DNA from: Sebastes aleutianus
Lineage: Eukaryota; Chordata; Actinopteri; Perciformes; Sebastidae
Reading direction: 5' to 3'
DNA length: 64,000 nt
NCBI GenBank assembly: GCA_916700875.1
Contig: CAKAKS010000066.1
Location: 5,001,742-5,065,741, forward strand
In this document: positions 36,501 to 50,900 of the stretch, in pieces
Numbering within the stretch: the first letter of the stretch is position 1
Layout of the letters: every line of letters begins with the position of its first letter
Made by a program: the position numbers and the translations under genes
The notes under the pieces: model-generated
What the model was told of the DNA's origin: nothing
Databases searched by the model: none
Seen by the model: only the letters and a program-made list of their open reading frames with translations

Positions 36501-39500
36501 AAAAAAGTCTGAAAAATGTCCGAAAAGATTTATGAAAATTGTAAAAAAAAAAAAAAAAATGTCTGAAAAAAAAGTCTGAAAAAATGTCCGAAAATTGTCA
36601 AAAAAAAGTGTCCGTAAAAAAGTCTGAAAATGTCCAAAAAATGTCAAAAAATGACAGAAAAATGTCAGAAAATTGTTTTTTAAAAAAAAGTCTGAAAAAC
36701 GTCCAAAAAGATTTATGAAAATGTAAAAAAAAAAAAAATCTGAAAAAATGTCCGAAAATTGACAAAAAAAAAGTGTCCGTAAAAAAGTCTGAAAATGTCC
36801 AAAAAATGTCCAAAAATGTCAGAAAATTATTTTTTTTAAAAAGTCTGAAAAATGTCCGAAAAGATTTATGAAAATTGTAAAAAAAAAAAAAAATGTCTGA
36901 AAAAAACTCTGAAAAATGTCTGAAAAAAAAGTCCGAAAATTGTCAAAAAAAAGTGTCCGTAAAAAAGTCTGAAAATGTCCAAAAAATGTCCAAAAATGAC
37001 AGAAAAATGTCAGAAAATTGTTTTTTAAAAAAAGTCTGAAAAATGTCCGAAAAGATTTATGAAAATGTAAAAAAAAAAAAAAAAAATCAGAAAAAATGTC
37101 CGAAAATTGACAAAAAAAAGTGTCCGTAAAAAAGTCTGAAAATGTCAGAAAAATGTCAGAAAAATGTCAGAAAATTATTTTTTTTAAAAAGTCTGAAAAA
37201 TGTCAGAAAAGATTTATGAAAAATGTAAAAAAAAAAAAGTCTGAAAATGTAAAAAAAAAAAGTCAGAAGAAATGTCTGAAAATTGTCAAAACAAGTGTCT
37301 GTAAAAAAGTCTGAATATGTCCAAAAAATGACAGAAAATTATTTTTTTTAAAAATGCCTGAAAAAAGTCTGAAAAATGTCCGAAAAGATTTATGAAAAAT
37401 GTAAAAAAAAAAAAGAAAATGTCTGAAAAAAACTGAAAATGTAAAAAAAAAAAAGTCAGAAAATTGTCAAAAAAGTGTCCGTAAAAAACTCTGAAAATGT
37501 CCAAAAAATGTCCAAAAAATGTCAGAAAATTGTTTTTTAAAAAAAAGTCTGAAAAATGTCCGAAAAGATTTATGAAAATTGTAAAAAAAAAAAAAAAATG
37601 TCTGAAAAAAAAGTCTGAAAAAATGTCCGAAAATTGTCAAAAAAAAGTGTCCGTAAAAAAGTCTGAAAATGTCCAAAAAATGTCAAAAAATGACAGAAAA
37701 ATGTCAGAAAATTGTTTTTTAAAAAAAAGTCTGAAAAACGTCCAAAAAGATTTATGAAAATGTAAAAAAAAAAAAAATCTGAAAAAATGTCCGAAAATTG
37801 ACAAAAAAAAAGTGTCCGTAAAAAAGTCTGAAAATGTCCAAAAAATGTCCAAAAATGTCAGAAAATTATTTTTTTTAAAAAGTCTGAAAAATGTCCGAAA
37901 AGATTTATGAAAATTGTAAAAAAAAAAAAAAAATGTCTGAAAAAAACTCTGAAAAATGTCTGAAAAAAAAGTCCGAAAATTGTCAAAAAAAAGTGTCCGT
38001 AAAAAAGTCTGAAAATGTCCAAAAAATGTCCAAAAATGACAGAAAAATGTCAGAAAATTGTTTTTTAAAAAAAGTCTGAAAAATGTCCGAAAAGATTTAT
38101 GAAAATGTAAAAAAAAAAAAAAAAATCAGAAAAAATGTCCGAAAATTGACAAAAAAAAGTGTCCGTAAAAAAGTCTGAAAATGTCAGAAAAATGTCAGAA
38201 AAATGTCAGAAAATTATTTTTTTTAAAAAGTCTGAAAAATGTCAGAAAAGATTTATGAAAAATGTAAAAAAAAAAAAGTCTGAAAATTTAAAAAAAAAAA
38301 GTCAGAAGAAATGTCTGAAAATTGTCAAAACAAGTGTCTGTAAAAAAGTCTGAATATGTCCAAAAAATGACAGAAAATTATTTTTTTTAAAAATGCCTGA
38401 AAAAAGTCTGAAAAATGTCCGAAAAGATTTATGAAAAATGTAAAAAAAAAAAAGAAAATGTCTGAAAAAAACTCTGAAAATGTAAAAAAAAAAAAGTCAG
38501 AAAATTGTCAAAAAAGTGTCCGTAAAAAACTCTGAAAATGTCAAAAAAATGTCCAAAAAATGTCAGAAAATTGTTTTTTAAAAAAAAGTCTGAAAAATGT
38601 CCGAAAAGATTTATGAAAATTGTAAAAAAAAAAAAAAAAATGTCTGAAAAAAAGTCTGAAAAATGTCTGAAAAATGTCTGAAAAGATTTATGAAAATGTA
38701 AAAAAAAAAAAAAAATGTCGGAAAAAATTAGAAAATGTAAAAAAAAAAAAAAAAACAGAAAAAATGTCCGAAAATTTTCAAAAAAGTGTCCGTAAAAAAG
38801 TCTGAAAATTTCAAAAAAATTTCAGAAAAAAGTAAAAAAAAAAAAGTAAAAAAAATGTCCAACACATGAAAAGAAATATCATATTAATAAGTATGTTTTC
38901 TTTAGTGTATAATTACCTGAAAGTAAGAGTCATGTTTTCATTACCTTAGAATGAGCTATTTATATCTACTGTACATAGGGAGCAGGTTCTCTTCACGGAG
39001 TCCACCGTGTTGCTCCACCATGTTTCTACAGTAGAACCGCTCCCTATGTAGATATGAACGGCTCATTCTAAGCTAACGAAAACACAACCTTATCGGATAA
39101 ATGTGGTGGAGTAAAAAAGTAAAGTATTTGCCTCTGAATTGTTGTGGAATATATGCATAAAGTAGCAGAAAATGGAAATACTCAAGTTAAGTACAAATAT
39201 CTGAAAAATGTACTTAAGTACAGCACTTGAGTGACAAAATGTGTGACCCTGTTTAAGGACACGAACGATCTGGATGTCAAGACTTTCCCACCGGCACATG
39301 AAAGCAGGATAACAGGGATAAAACGTATAAATAAAGAGATAACACTTGTGTAAATGGCGGAAATACTTATCAGCAAAATCTCATCCACTGATCTATTAGC
39401 CAAAGACCGTGTTTAGTGTCCAACAGAAACACTTTGAGGTATTTTGCTAAGATACAGATCAAAACCTACTTACTTTGGATAATATAATAATAATAGCTTG

Positions 39501-40234
39501 TGTGTACGAGGGATTAGAGCCGATAATCTAATGTTTGTGTTTGTTCTTAGCGTGTGCGGTGTCGGCCATGCTGTGCGAGGTGGTCGGCAGCGGCGTCAGC
39601 AGCAGGGTGAGGAGCGACGGCGTGGACGGAGAGCAGGTCAACGGAGACATGGAGTTTGACGTGGTGCTGTGCCAGTCGGAGCTGACGGAGAGAGCCCTGC
39701 AGCTCTGCCATCTCCTGCCTCCGGGCTTCATGCCAGTGAGTGTGAATTCATATCACACGCACGCACCCAGTGTGTCTCATTCAATGGATGTTTAATGGAG
39801 CTGAACAGCCATTCATCCTGCTCTGCTGCCTCTATCTCAGGCAGAGAGAGGTTTTGAATTGTGTGTGTGTGTCTCTGTGTGTACGTGTGTGTGTACGTGC
39901 TCCATCAGACTGACTTAAAGGGCTCCGAATCTGAGCCAGAAGAACTATTCCTTTCTCTGTTTGCTCAGCTTTCATTTCGGCAGCTGCACTTTCTTGTCTC
40001 TTCTGCTCGCAGCTATGTTCCTCACCTCATTTCTCAGCGAAAAGTATCGCTCCTGGTCTCAGCTTCCTGCCGGCCATCTTTCATTCTGCTCCTCTGATCT
40101 CTGCGACGTCTCTACCAAACACCTCATGCTCTCTGTCAGCTGTCTCCCTCTGAACTTCATAGAGGTGTGACGGGCTGAAGCTGTGTGTACATCTAACCTT
40201 TCCTCACTTTTGAGCTTACCCATTATTATCTCCT

Positions 40235-40267
<33 letters not shown>

Positions 40268-41911
40268 GTCTCTCTCTCTCTCTCTCAAAAAATTCAAATA
40301 AACTTTATTAGCATGACAAAGCAGTACAGAAATCAATAAACATTGACATATTATGATTAGCAATTAATATACAATAATATGCAAATATCAACAATCCTCT
40401 CAAACCCAATATAATAAAGGCTTTAAAGGGACTCTACGTAAGAATCAGAAATGCTTGTTAACAGCGACACCTGTGGCCGTTAAGTCAACGAAAGTCAGCG
40501 TCGGGCTCGCGCTTGTGCTCGCTCTAATAGTCATGAACGAGCATCGCTCAAAACAGTGAGGCGACACACGTCAGCTAAAACCACAATATCACTCTATATT
40601 TCAGCTGCTTGGCAGTAATGTTAGCTGACCAGACGAAGGTCTCTCCATGAATCACTGCTGATCCTAGTGTTGGCTTTTCCTGCTTCAGCCTCCCGATATA
40701 TATATAAAAACTAAGCATTCGAATACTGATTTTGAGGTTGATTACTATGGCAACTGTCAAAGCTTCGAAGCACTCGGGTCAGCCATATATATCATATTCA
40801 TAACTATGTTTTCATTAGTATGTTATCACCTGAAACTAAGAGTCGTTGTGTTGTCTCTACCTTAGAATGAGCCCTTCATATCTACATAGGGAAAGGGTCC
40901 TCTTCACGGAGTCCGCCATGTTGCTCAAACCAAACACTGGCTCTTCAGAGAGACTTTTGCATTTTTACGTTACCTGAAGGCCACCGTAGTTCTCTGACAC
41001 GCTTGTGAAACTTGAGCCGCAGAGTGCTAAACTGTGGTACTGCCAGCCACCGTCTGACTCCCGTTGCTCCTTCAGTAGTGTTGTTATGGTAAGGAGGCCT
41101 CTGAGTGAGGTGAACGGCTTCACCACGGTTTTGCACTCGGTGGCTCACGTTAACACAGTCTTGGAAAAGGAGGCGTGAGCGGAGGGATACTCAGCTGGTT
41201 GCAATCTGCAACCACATCACTAGATGTCGCCAAATCCTACATACTGTACCTTTAAATAACAATAATAACTGTAGCTGTAATACAGATGTAGTCACTCAGA
41301 AACATTTACTACAGAACGTGTTTCTCTCAATGTATGAGAACAGTCAACATTTTGTGCAGCTAATATTGCACACTGACTTCAGGTAGATGGATAAACTCAG
41401 GATAAACACACCTCTCTCAAATTCTGATATTTCTCACTGTACAGTAAGAAGTGAGATTCAGTCTCAACCTCTTTTATGACACACAGCCTGGCCTCCTCTG
41501 GGTCGTCTGTTCTGCCAGCGACGGTGCGTTTCTATGGCCCGGCTGCGTCCACTCAGTCTGTACATTGTCAACATTTTCTATCAGTCACGATGGTCAGGTA
41601 CTCTGCCACCGTGTACTCTCTGTTTTGGGTCGAATAGGGTTCTAGTTTACTTTATGGTTTGGTGGTTTCCTTCCAATATTTTACAGAATTTTCTTTTTGT
41701 TTTGAGATGATTTGGTTGGGCCAGATTGTTTGGTTTCTGTCCTGAAGCCCTGGTGTGTGTGTGTGTGTGTTGTCAGAGCTTCAGGACGAGCTGGCAGAGA
41801 GGACTATCTTTGTTCAGCTCTTGGCACTGAAGGGCTTTGTACTGGTCAGAGTGGAGGTGGCTAGACAGGAAGTGTAAAATTTGATGACTCGCTTTTGAAT
41901 GTTAATTGTTA

Positions 41912-41951
<40 letters not shown>

Positions 41952-44900
41952 GCCCTGCCAGTCGTCCCAGAGTTTCGCTCTGGATGCCGTTGACAGTCTG
42001 GTACGCTGTGGCATCCTGATCATGGAAGAAGTAAGATCAATTTTTACACATTTCTAACAGTGTTTCTCTAAAACGCTACATAATGTGCCTGCTGTACACT
42101 AACTGCTCAGCACCAAGTGGCAGTTAGAGACTAGCTGGTGAGCATACTGGAGCATTCAGCAGCTAAAGATCCAGGTATTTTTACTCAGGAGTCGGTGGAG
42201 AACAAAAACAGAGCTAACGAGAGCTCCACCCTCTCGTGTCACTTCTTCAAGATTAAAGGCTTAAAGTATTTGAAGTCATTCAGACCAGACAGAAAGAGTT
42301 ACAGTCTGACCTGCTGCCGTCTGTTTTACCCTCCATCCTCTCTGTAGATTCCCAGAGACGTCCCCATCTGTGATTTCTGGAAGAAGGAGGGCGCTCTGAC
42401 CTGGACCACCTCTGACGACCCTTATCACAGCGACTCTGACTGCGACATGGAGGAGCAGGACCTGCGCTCCTACAAGGTACAGAAGAGCACTGCTGAGCAC
42501 CCTCCTGGCTTCTTCACATGTTTTAGAGAAGCACTAGAGGTTATCTGAAGGGAAACATGCTCCAAGCTGAAAACACCACATGAAAAAGAACTTTGAAGTA
42601 ACTAAATCTCCATTACAAAAGCACCTACACAGTTGAGTCACGTAACTTGAATGTCAATTAGCAGTTTGCGTCATCTTTAAAAGAAGCCCGACTGTCATGA
42701 CTGTTATATGTGATTTTTCAAAGCAACACAAGGAAGCTTATCAACTTCCAAAGGGACCAAACAGCCATTAAAGTGCAGGTGCGTCGGTCACAAACGCTGC
42801 AAAGTGACTTTGAGGAGCCTGGAGAGCCAGTACATGTGAAACTGTATCAGTAAGCAGCAATCAAAGCACATATAGACATTCAAAGCTTATGGATAAAGTA
42901 CTTTTTTCTCATTTTCAGCATGTCAAAATGCAATAAAAGTAATATCAGGTTGCATTCAAAGGTATACTGTCAGTATCAGAGTATTTTTAGATCAAAATCC
43001 CCTTCAAATCCCTTCAAGTCTTTTCTCTTCTGTAGAACGGTTTCAAATGTTCGATGACTCATCCTGCACTCGGGGACGTTTACAAAAATTCATCCAATCA
43101 AATGAGACTTTGGGCGACTCGCTAGCCACACCGATTATATAAAGCCTGCCTTCACTGTTTGTGGATCGTAGTAGCTAACAGAGTAATATGGAGGGATTTG
43201 TGTTTGGATATCAGTGGACAAAAATGTTTTCATTGACAACACAATGTGGCTTAGATCTAATTCATTAAAGGGAAACTTTGCAGATTTGGATGACGTGAAA
43301 CGACCGGCGGAGTTCTCCCGTTACACGGGGACTTTAATGAGTGGAGGAAGATCAAAAATGTTGATCTTTCCATACAGGTGCGCTCTATGATACAGTTAAA
43401 GATAGGGTCGACGATGTTGGAAAGCTAGTATCATTTGAAAGTAGCATCGCTTCAGGAGCTCCGTCTAAACCCACCGCCTCCCCTCGGGGCTCCTTCCAAG
43501 GCAACACCCCCCCATGCACGAGCACCGCCGCATCGTAACTACTTCACAGACACAGAACAGAGAGAGGGCCTCAACTCAACAACGCTACCTCATGACAAGT
43601 AACCGCGGCAGTGCTACTGCAGGGCTGAGTTTTCTCTTCCATTCTCCAGTAAACGTGCGGCGGTGACGCGTTTTGAGTTCAGGCTGGTGCACGCCAAGGG
43701 TAGAGTACGAGCAGGGAGGCATCTGATTGGTTCTTTCCAAGTGGACCGCGATGCAGTGCTTGGTAGAATATTTTACATGATTACAGCAGCTACAGATGAC
43801 GGCTCTTTTCCGGTCCTTTTTCAGAGCTCATCAGTAATGGATCGCTGTCGGGGTGTAAAGACCATTTCAACCAATATAACAAATAGTGTCTACTGGATAA
43901 CATCGTCAACCCTGCCTTTAAGCAATCAAGGCAGTGCAAATGTATTTGTCTAGCCCCTTTTAACAACAAAGCAATTCAAAGTGCTTTATATAATATAAAA
44001 AGGCCAGAGATGTGTGTGCTCAGAATTATTCCAAAGCATCACATGAGCAGAGTCACACCGCCAAACTGAAAATACATATTGCTGCAATAAATACAAATAA
44101 AATAAAACCTTGATGTGAGTGTTCTGACTGAACTTGACATACAAATGAAAAAGAGCAACAATCCACACAATAACTATTGCAAGCACTCAAAATGATGAGT
44201 GATCCGCCCTTCAAAGTTGTCGTCAGGTAAACATCCGAATGAATTAAAAGACAAAAATGACAGCTTCACCTAAAGTTAGAAGATCACATGATACAATATA
44301 CTATGTATATAAAAACATGTAATTGTAATTAAAAAAAAATTAATTTAAAGATATATTCACAAAACTCTAAAATAAAAGCAAAAGATAGGTACAGTGGGGT
44401 CACATTTTTAGACAACAGCCGTCAGAAATGCTGACTCTAAAAGACAGAATAGCGTTGGCAGGCCGTTTGATTTTGAAGAGGTTCATTAAAAATCTATAAA
44501 GCATTTTGGAGAATCGATACAGTATCACAAAACATAATATCGCGATACTTATGTGTATCGATATTTTCTTACACCTCTACTTACTAGTCCAGCAAAACCA
44601 CTACCACCTCCACACTGACTTCAGCCTTGTCCGCTGAGGAAGAGCCTCATCGATGTCTATACACTCTTTACTCTTCTAATCTTTAAACCTTCTCCATCTT
44701 ATACACTCACTCTTCTTCTCCCGTTGCCCTCAGACCTCCACACCAAACAACATATTCCCTCACCAGCTCCTCTCCTGTCTGTTAAAAGTTAGCTGACTAA
44801 ATTTACTTCAGGTGGTCTCACAAGCACGCTGGCGGTAATCCGAGTTAAGTTGCTATAATAACTGGTGTAGCCTGGTCTTGTGTGGGCTCAAAGTTTAGAG

Positions 44901-47900
44901 ATTGAACTTTAAAAAGTTTCATTTTGTTCACTGTACATGAAGAACTTTGTTTTTCCAAAGGCACTTACATTTTTTATTAGATATTGTGTTTGTGTATATT
45001 AAGTTATTAATTTTAAAGCTTCTCAGATATGCAAGCTGAAGAACAATATATTCCCTCAGGTGGCAAGGATGTATTTGGATGTACAGTATGCATACTCTAA
45101 AATTTTAATTCATGACCTGCAGCTTAAACCCAACTGTTTATTGTCTTTCTGTCATTTCTAGTTACTTATCGGACAACATATAACCTCATACAGATCCATG
45201 TGATGAGCTAATATCAGCTGATATATTCGTTTTTCTATCTTTCTTGCTATCATATTCTTTTGGGGCCACTTTATGCAATATATATACTTTTTAATCTGCT
45301 TATTAGGCTTGTCTAAATATTATCCTGCGAGTGCATTTTGTGAGTAATTTTTTGCTGAGCAGCCTCTCCGGCCTAATGTGTTTTTACTCCTCTGAACACC
45401 AGTTATTGGTTGAGTTGTATGACTGCTCTCTCTTTAGTTCTACTGTGTATTGAAGCTTCACAGAGCTGCACATTAACGTTACGATTGTTTAAACGCTGAT
45501 TGAATTAGCCTTAAATGACTAAATGGCGAATGCTCATTGAAGAATTGGATGAGCTCCATTCAATATGATCTCATTTTGGTATAAAAATCTGTATTTTTAA
45601 GCACAAGACGCCGTCTGCTGAGCAGTGAGAAACATAAAACGGTCTGATAAGTTAAGAAAGCCATAATCCTGTATCTGCTGCTGTACTGGTCTGAGCATCC
45701 ATCCCTTGAGAGACTTCATAATGGTTTTATTCGGCTCCGTAATGACCAAGGGATACAGGGCAATTTCACAGGACCAGCTACTCTCTACAATATAAACTCT
45801 GCCCTGTATATTATCATGTTACATGATTATAATGACCCCATGCACGCGGTTAAACTGCTGTATCTATAAAGGGATTTAATGAAACCCCCAGTTTCATGGC
45901 CTCCGTCATTACCAGATGAAACCATGAATAAAATGTTTTTCTCTTGACGGATAAGCCATTAAGTCACCATTTCTGACGGCTGTCGTCAGAAAATGTGACG
46001 CCACTGTACCTGTGTAATAAATGAGGCAAATACGTGAGAGAAATTACAAAATAAGTTGTTAAAAAACATAAATATTAGGGCTGTCAATCGATTAAAATGT
46101 TTAATCCTGATTAATTGCACATATTTTATCTGTTCAAAATGTACCTTAAAGGGAGATTTGTCAAGTATTTAATTTTTCTTATCAACATGGGAGTGGACAA
46201 ATATGCTGCTTTATGCAAATGTATGTAAATATGTATTATTGGAAATCAATTAACAACACAAAATAATGACAAATATTGTCCAGAAACCCTCATAGGTACT
46301 GCATTTAGCATAACAAATATGCTCAAATCATAACATGGCAAACTGCAGCCCAACAGGCAACAACAGCTGTCAGTGTGTCAGTGTGCTGACTTGACTATAA
46401 CTTGCCCCAAACTGCATGTGATTATCATAAAGTGTGCATGTCTGTAAAGGGGAGACTCGTGGGTTCCCATAGAACCCATTTACATTCACATATCTTAAGG
46501 TCAGAGGTCAAGGGACCCCTTTGAAAATGGACATGCCAGTGTTTCCACGCCTAAATGTATCGTAAGTTTGCAGCGTTATTTAACCTCCTTCATGACAAGC
46601 TAGTATAACATGATTGGTACCGATGGATTCTTTAGGTTTTGTAGTTTCATATGATGTCAGTATCTTGACTCTAGCTTTAAAACTGAGCGCTACAACCTCC
46701 GAAAGATCGATTGCGTTAAAGAAATTAGTGGCGTTATAATTGCGTTAACTGTGACAGCTCTAATAAATGTCCAGGCCAAGACTTCCTCTTCTGTGCGCTG
46801 CTCATTGTTTACAGTCATATGAGCAACTTGATACCGCAGTCGGAGTTGAGAGACGACGTCTACAACCGGATTGTTTCACTAGCAGCCAGTTTACAAGCTC
46901 ATTTTAAACCAATAAAAAGCTAAATCATCATCAGACGATAGCCGGTGGGTTCCCAGATTGCATTTCGCTAATGAGTTCCGCCTCTTTTGCTCCCCATACG
47001 GACTGTTTACCTGCATCCAACCAAAGGCTGCTCAAACATAATTGGTCAATCAATACTACTCAGACTCAGACCAGAATGCTTCTGATACCAAAATCCTGTC
47101 CCGTTGCCTACAGCTTCTAATAATGTTCGGGTGTCCACTTACATTTGTAGTGTACGGCGATGTCAGGACTCGTACGATGAGACAGCTTTCTGATGAGGAC
47201 TGCTTCAAGGTGCAATTTATTCATCCATAAAACCATGGAAATCACAGTTCTCCCATCCTAGTAAACCAACACTCATTACAGGACATTAAAAAGGGAAATA
47301 AATACATAGATAAAAACAACATAAAACTATATTTTACAATAAAAAAGATGTTATAAAAAGAGAGGTGGGGGGTGTTAAAGTGCCATTTCAAACAACAGCA
47401 TAAAAAACTAGGATTAAAATTACATTAAAATGAGACTTTATGTCCTTATTATTACACGTTCCTGGTTGTTCTGTTGGATCCCCTGTGTGATGAAAGAGGG
47501 AAATTAAGGAAATAAAATGGAAAATGGCCTGAAGGTCTTCTAAAGATACGTCTATTGGGACTTTATTGATTTTTAGATTTTGTTAGGGGTTTCAGTTATT
47601 TTGTCCACCCTATATACGAATAAAAACTTTTTACTGCATGAAACTAAATACTTTGCCAGCAATGAGGTTTGAACCTGAGACACCCACATTAAAGTGTTTC
47701 TGTATAATACCTCTGTGTCCTGCAGCTGCATTACTTTCTGGGGCCGACAGACCAGCAGACAGCGACTTCTCACTCTGTGCTCGTTGAAGCGGAAAATGCT
47801 CATTCGTTCCTGCTCTCGCCCTCCATCCTCATTTTGCCATTTCTGACCAGCCTCCCGTTTCCCGTCTCTACTCTTCTAGATAAGCCAGCCGAGTCAGTGT

Positions 47901-50900
47901 CCAGAGATGCTATTCTTCCTCTGCAGTATGCTCGCCGGTCATCTGAGGGCGCTTTGCTGGACGGCCGCCGCTCTGGACCTCCTGCTCACACCTCTGCCAG
48001 GTACGTATGTTTACGGGACAGTGTTTCTTGTCTGTCTTGGATGATGGTGACGTTATGTATAGACACGCCTCTGCCTCCACTCTCTAACCCTTAGATTCAG
48101 TTCATCACTCCGCCCTATAGATTTATTACCGGTGACAGTTATTCTACTCATCACTGCATTTTGTATGAAAAGGTTGGGTGGGCATCTCTAGCAGTAAGAC
48201 GTAATAGGCATTGGTTTTTATTTATTTATTTATAAAGCCCTTAATGACAACTTGCCGTCATACATCACGTCTTTGTTAAATTGGTCATTTAGTCATTATG
48301 TGATTCGTTCAAGTGATTATGGAAGACCACAAGAGTCGAGTAAATAGTAATAATAAAATATTTAATTGATTAATAACTAAATGTACAATAAAAATAGGCA
48401 TTAATATTTGTATTAATCTATGAATAAATGGATTCAATTACAAAGTAATTCATCATTTGACATTTTAATGGCCAATAAAAATAATAATTAAAAAATAATA
48501 TAATGTAATATTAATTAATATTTATTAATCCATCAATAAGTAGTTAAAGTTAAAAAGAGATTTACAAAAACAGTCAATAAGTACATCATTTAATCAATAC
48601 ATTAATGAATTCATGAATAAATAATTGAATTTAAAAATCTATTTGAAAATGCAGTTTAAACAGAGTAATAAATAATTGGATTCACAAGTTGAATTAAGAA
48701 TACAGTTTTTAATCAGACATTTAATTTTAATATTTTTATATAATAATATATCATAATTTTCCCATTTGCATTCCCCTTAATAATTCCATTATGTATTTAT
48801 GAATTAATAAATGTATTTTTGTACTTTTTGACTGTTTTATGTTTTTAAATTTTAAATATTTATTAATTAATTAATATTTCATTTGTAAATTATTTTATAA
48901 TTATTCCTTTTATTTCTCATTAAAACTGCAAATAAGTAATTACTTTGTAATTTAGTACATTTATTCATTGATTAATAAATACATTTGTAAAAAAAAATCG
49001 ATTAATGCTTATTTTATTGTACAATTAGTTATTAATCAATTAAATGTTTTATTACTATTTACGTGACTCTCGTGGTCCTCCAGAAGTGATCAGCTAAAGC
49101 TTGAAGTCCTGCGTGCAAACACTACATTTGAGGAAACTGATTTTGGTGTTTGTGCTGCAAAAACTTGGAACAATTTACAAAAGACATTAAAATTAAACAC
49201 ATTTGTTCCTACAAGTGATTTTAAATCCATGATTACAAACTACTCCGCTCTCGAATGTAACTGTTGTGTAAATGAATCTGGCTGATTGCTTCTTGTAATA
49301 CGTTAATTATGTTCTGCGTGTATTTATTCTGTTTTATTGTTCTCTCGACGTCATTGAAAATGAGGGCATGTCCTCGATGAGTCCTCCAGATTTAAATAAA
49401 AGTTGAATGAATGTTTGGTGTTGGGGAGGAAGTAACACATATAATTGTTTAAAACAAGTTGTAATGTGGTAACTTGGAGTTCTTCCTGTTCTTTTTTTTA
49501 AAGCAAAGAAAACAGAATATCTCATAAATTAATTCCACATGAAGTCCAAATGAATGCCGATGCCGTTCGTCATGATATTTATGTTTCACTCTGAGCCATT
49601 TGCAGTTACCCACCAGTCATAAATATACATTATGATAGTCACTGAACCATGAAATCTCCATAAATATGTATATCTTATAGCACACACTGGTGTGGTCTGG
49701 GGGGGTAAACAGTAAGCTTGTATCTCTGCATTTTCAATCTTCTGTGAAGAAAACTAAATTAAATAGTTAAAGTTTGTATTATTATTTAAGATATAAACAG
49801 GATAAGGGCGATAACGGTGGAGACCTGAACATAGAACATTGGCCAAGTATCAGGGAGAAGAAAACACTGAATTTGTCAACAAAAGAATCCTATTAAGTAT
49901 GTATGATTGTTAAAAATACATAAGGGAGACAGATAAAGAGGGTGAGATAGGCTTGGACATTTTCTGTTGACCATCACTTCACGTTTAGTTATTCCAGTTA
50001 TTGTTTGTAATTCCTTTCATTTAATAAACAGTAAAATGCTTCTGGACTTTTGGGCTTTTTGGAACGATTCACACAGTCAACAGCCTACTTCAGCCTCTTA
50101 ATGGCGTTAAAGGTTCCTAAAAATAACAGGAAAACTCATCTCTGATGTAATAAAGAGTGCTGCAGAAATGAGTCCTAAAACCCAGAAATGAGTTAGCATT
50201 TTAGCACTTCCTGTTCTCTCGCCTGGAAGTCAATGGGTTTTTAGTTAGATGTCTGAAATACGGTCTCTGGTTAACACAAGCTGAACACAAGATTTTAACG
50301 TTTTGTTCTACGATATAAAATACATCAGTAAATATCCCACTTGTGAATTTTGAAGCCTTTAAAAATCCCAGACGAGCCCCCAAATTCTGTTACGACCCCG
50401 AGAAAAACTCATTGACGAGGTCGAACATAATCACACGAATCAAGAGTTTTCAAAAATATACAAGTTTTTATTTTTGTGCAACACAGATATAGTTGACCAA
50501 TAATTAACCAAACAGCTAAGTTAAGTAAAAAAACAAACTAACCCCTAAAGTTTTACCCATAACTAACTAAACTGGTGAGCCGGAAAAATGAGACTACTAA
50601 ACGTCATCACGCCGACTCATCCTCCTTTACAGCCTCGTTGTGTTTACTCGCGTTCATGCGACCGTATTGTAGTTTGTTTATAGCCTAACGTTAGCTTTTT
50701 ACTTCTGGCGACTGTATTCACACTTCAAAAATCATAAAAGTGGTGTTCATGTATGGAGATTGTCCTGCTGAACAAATCGTGTAAGCATCATAAACGTGTG
50801 TTTGCCACAGAGCTTATTTTCTGCAATAATCCAAAACCGATGGAAAAATCCCATTGGCTTTTTATCAAGGGAACCAGGGAGATGTTAACTTCCTGGTTAG

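Noticed and set aside
36438..38353. Many Lys-rich (+) and Phe-rich (-) open frames
   Set aside because: They are translations of the A-rich tandem array and follow its 1,039-bp period.
47777..48094. 105-codon open frame on + strand that looks like a gene
   Set aside because: It overlaps exon 19 of gpat2 in a different frame. The exon frame (47880-48000) matches GPAT2 and has matching splice phases; the long frame has no similarity.
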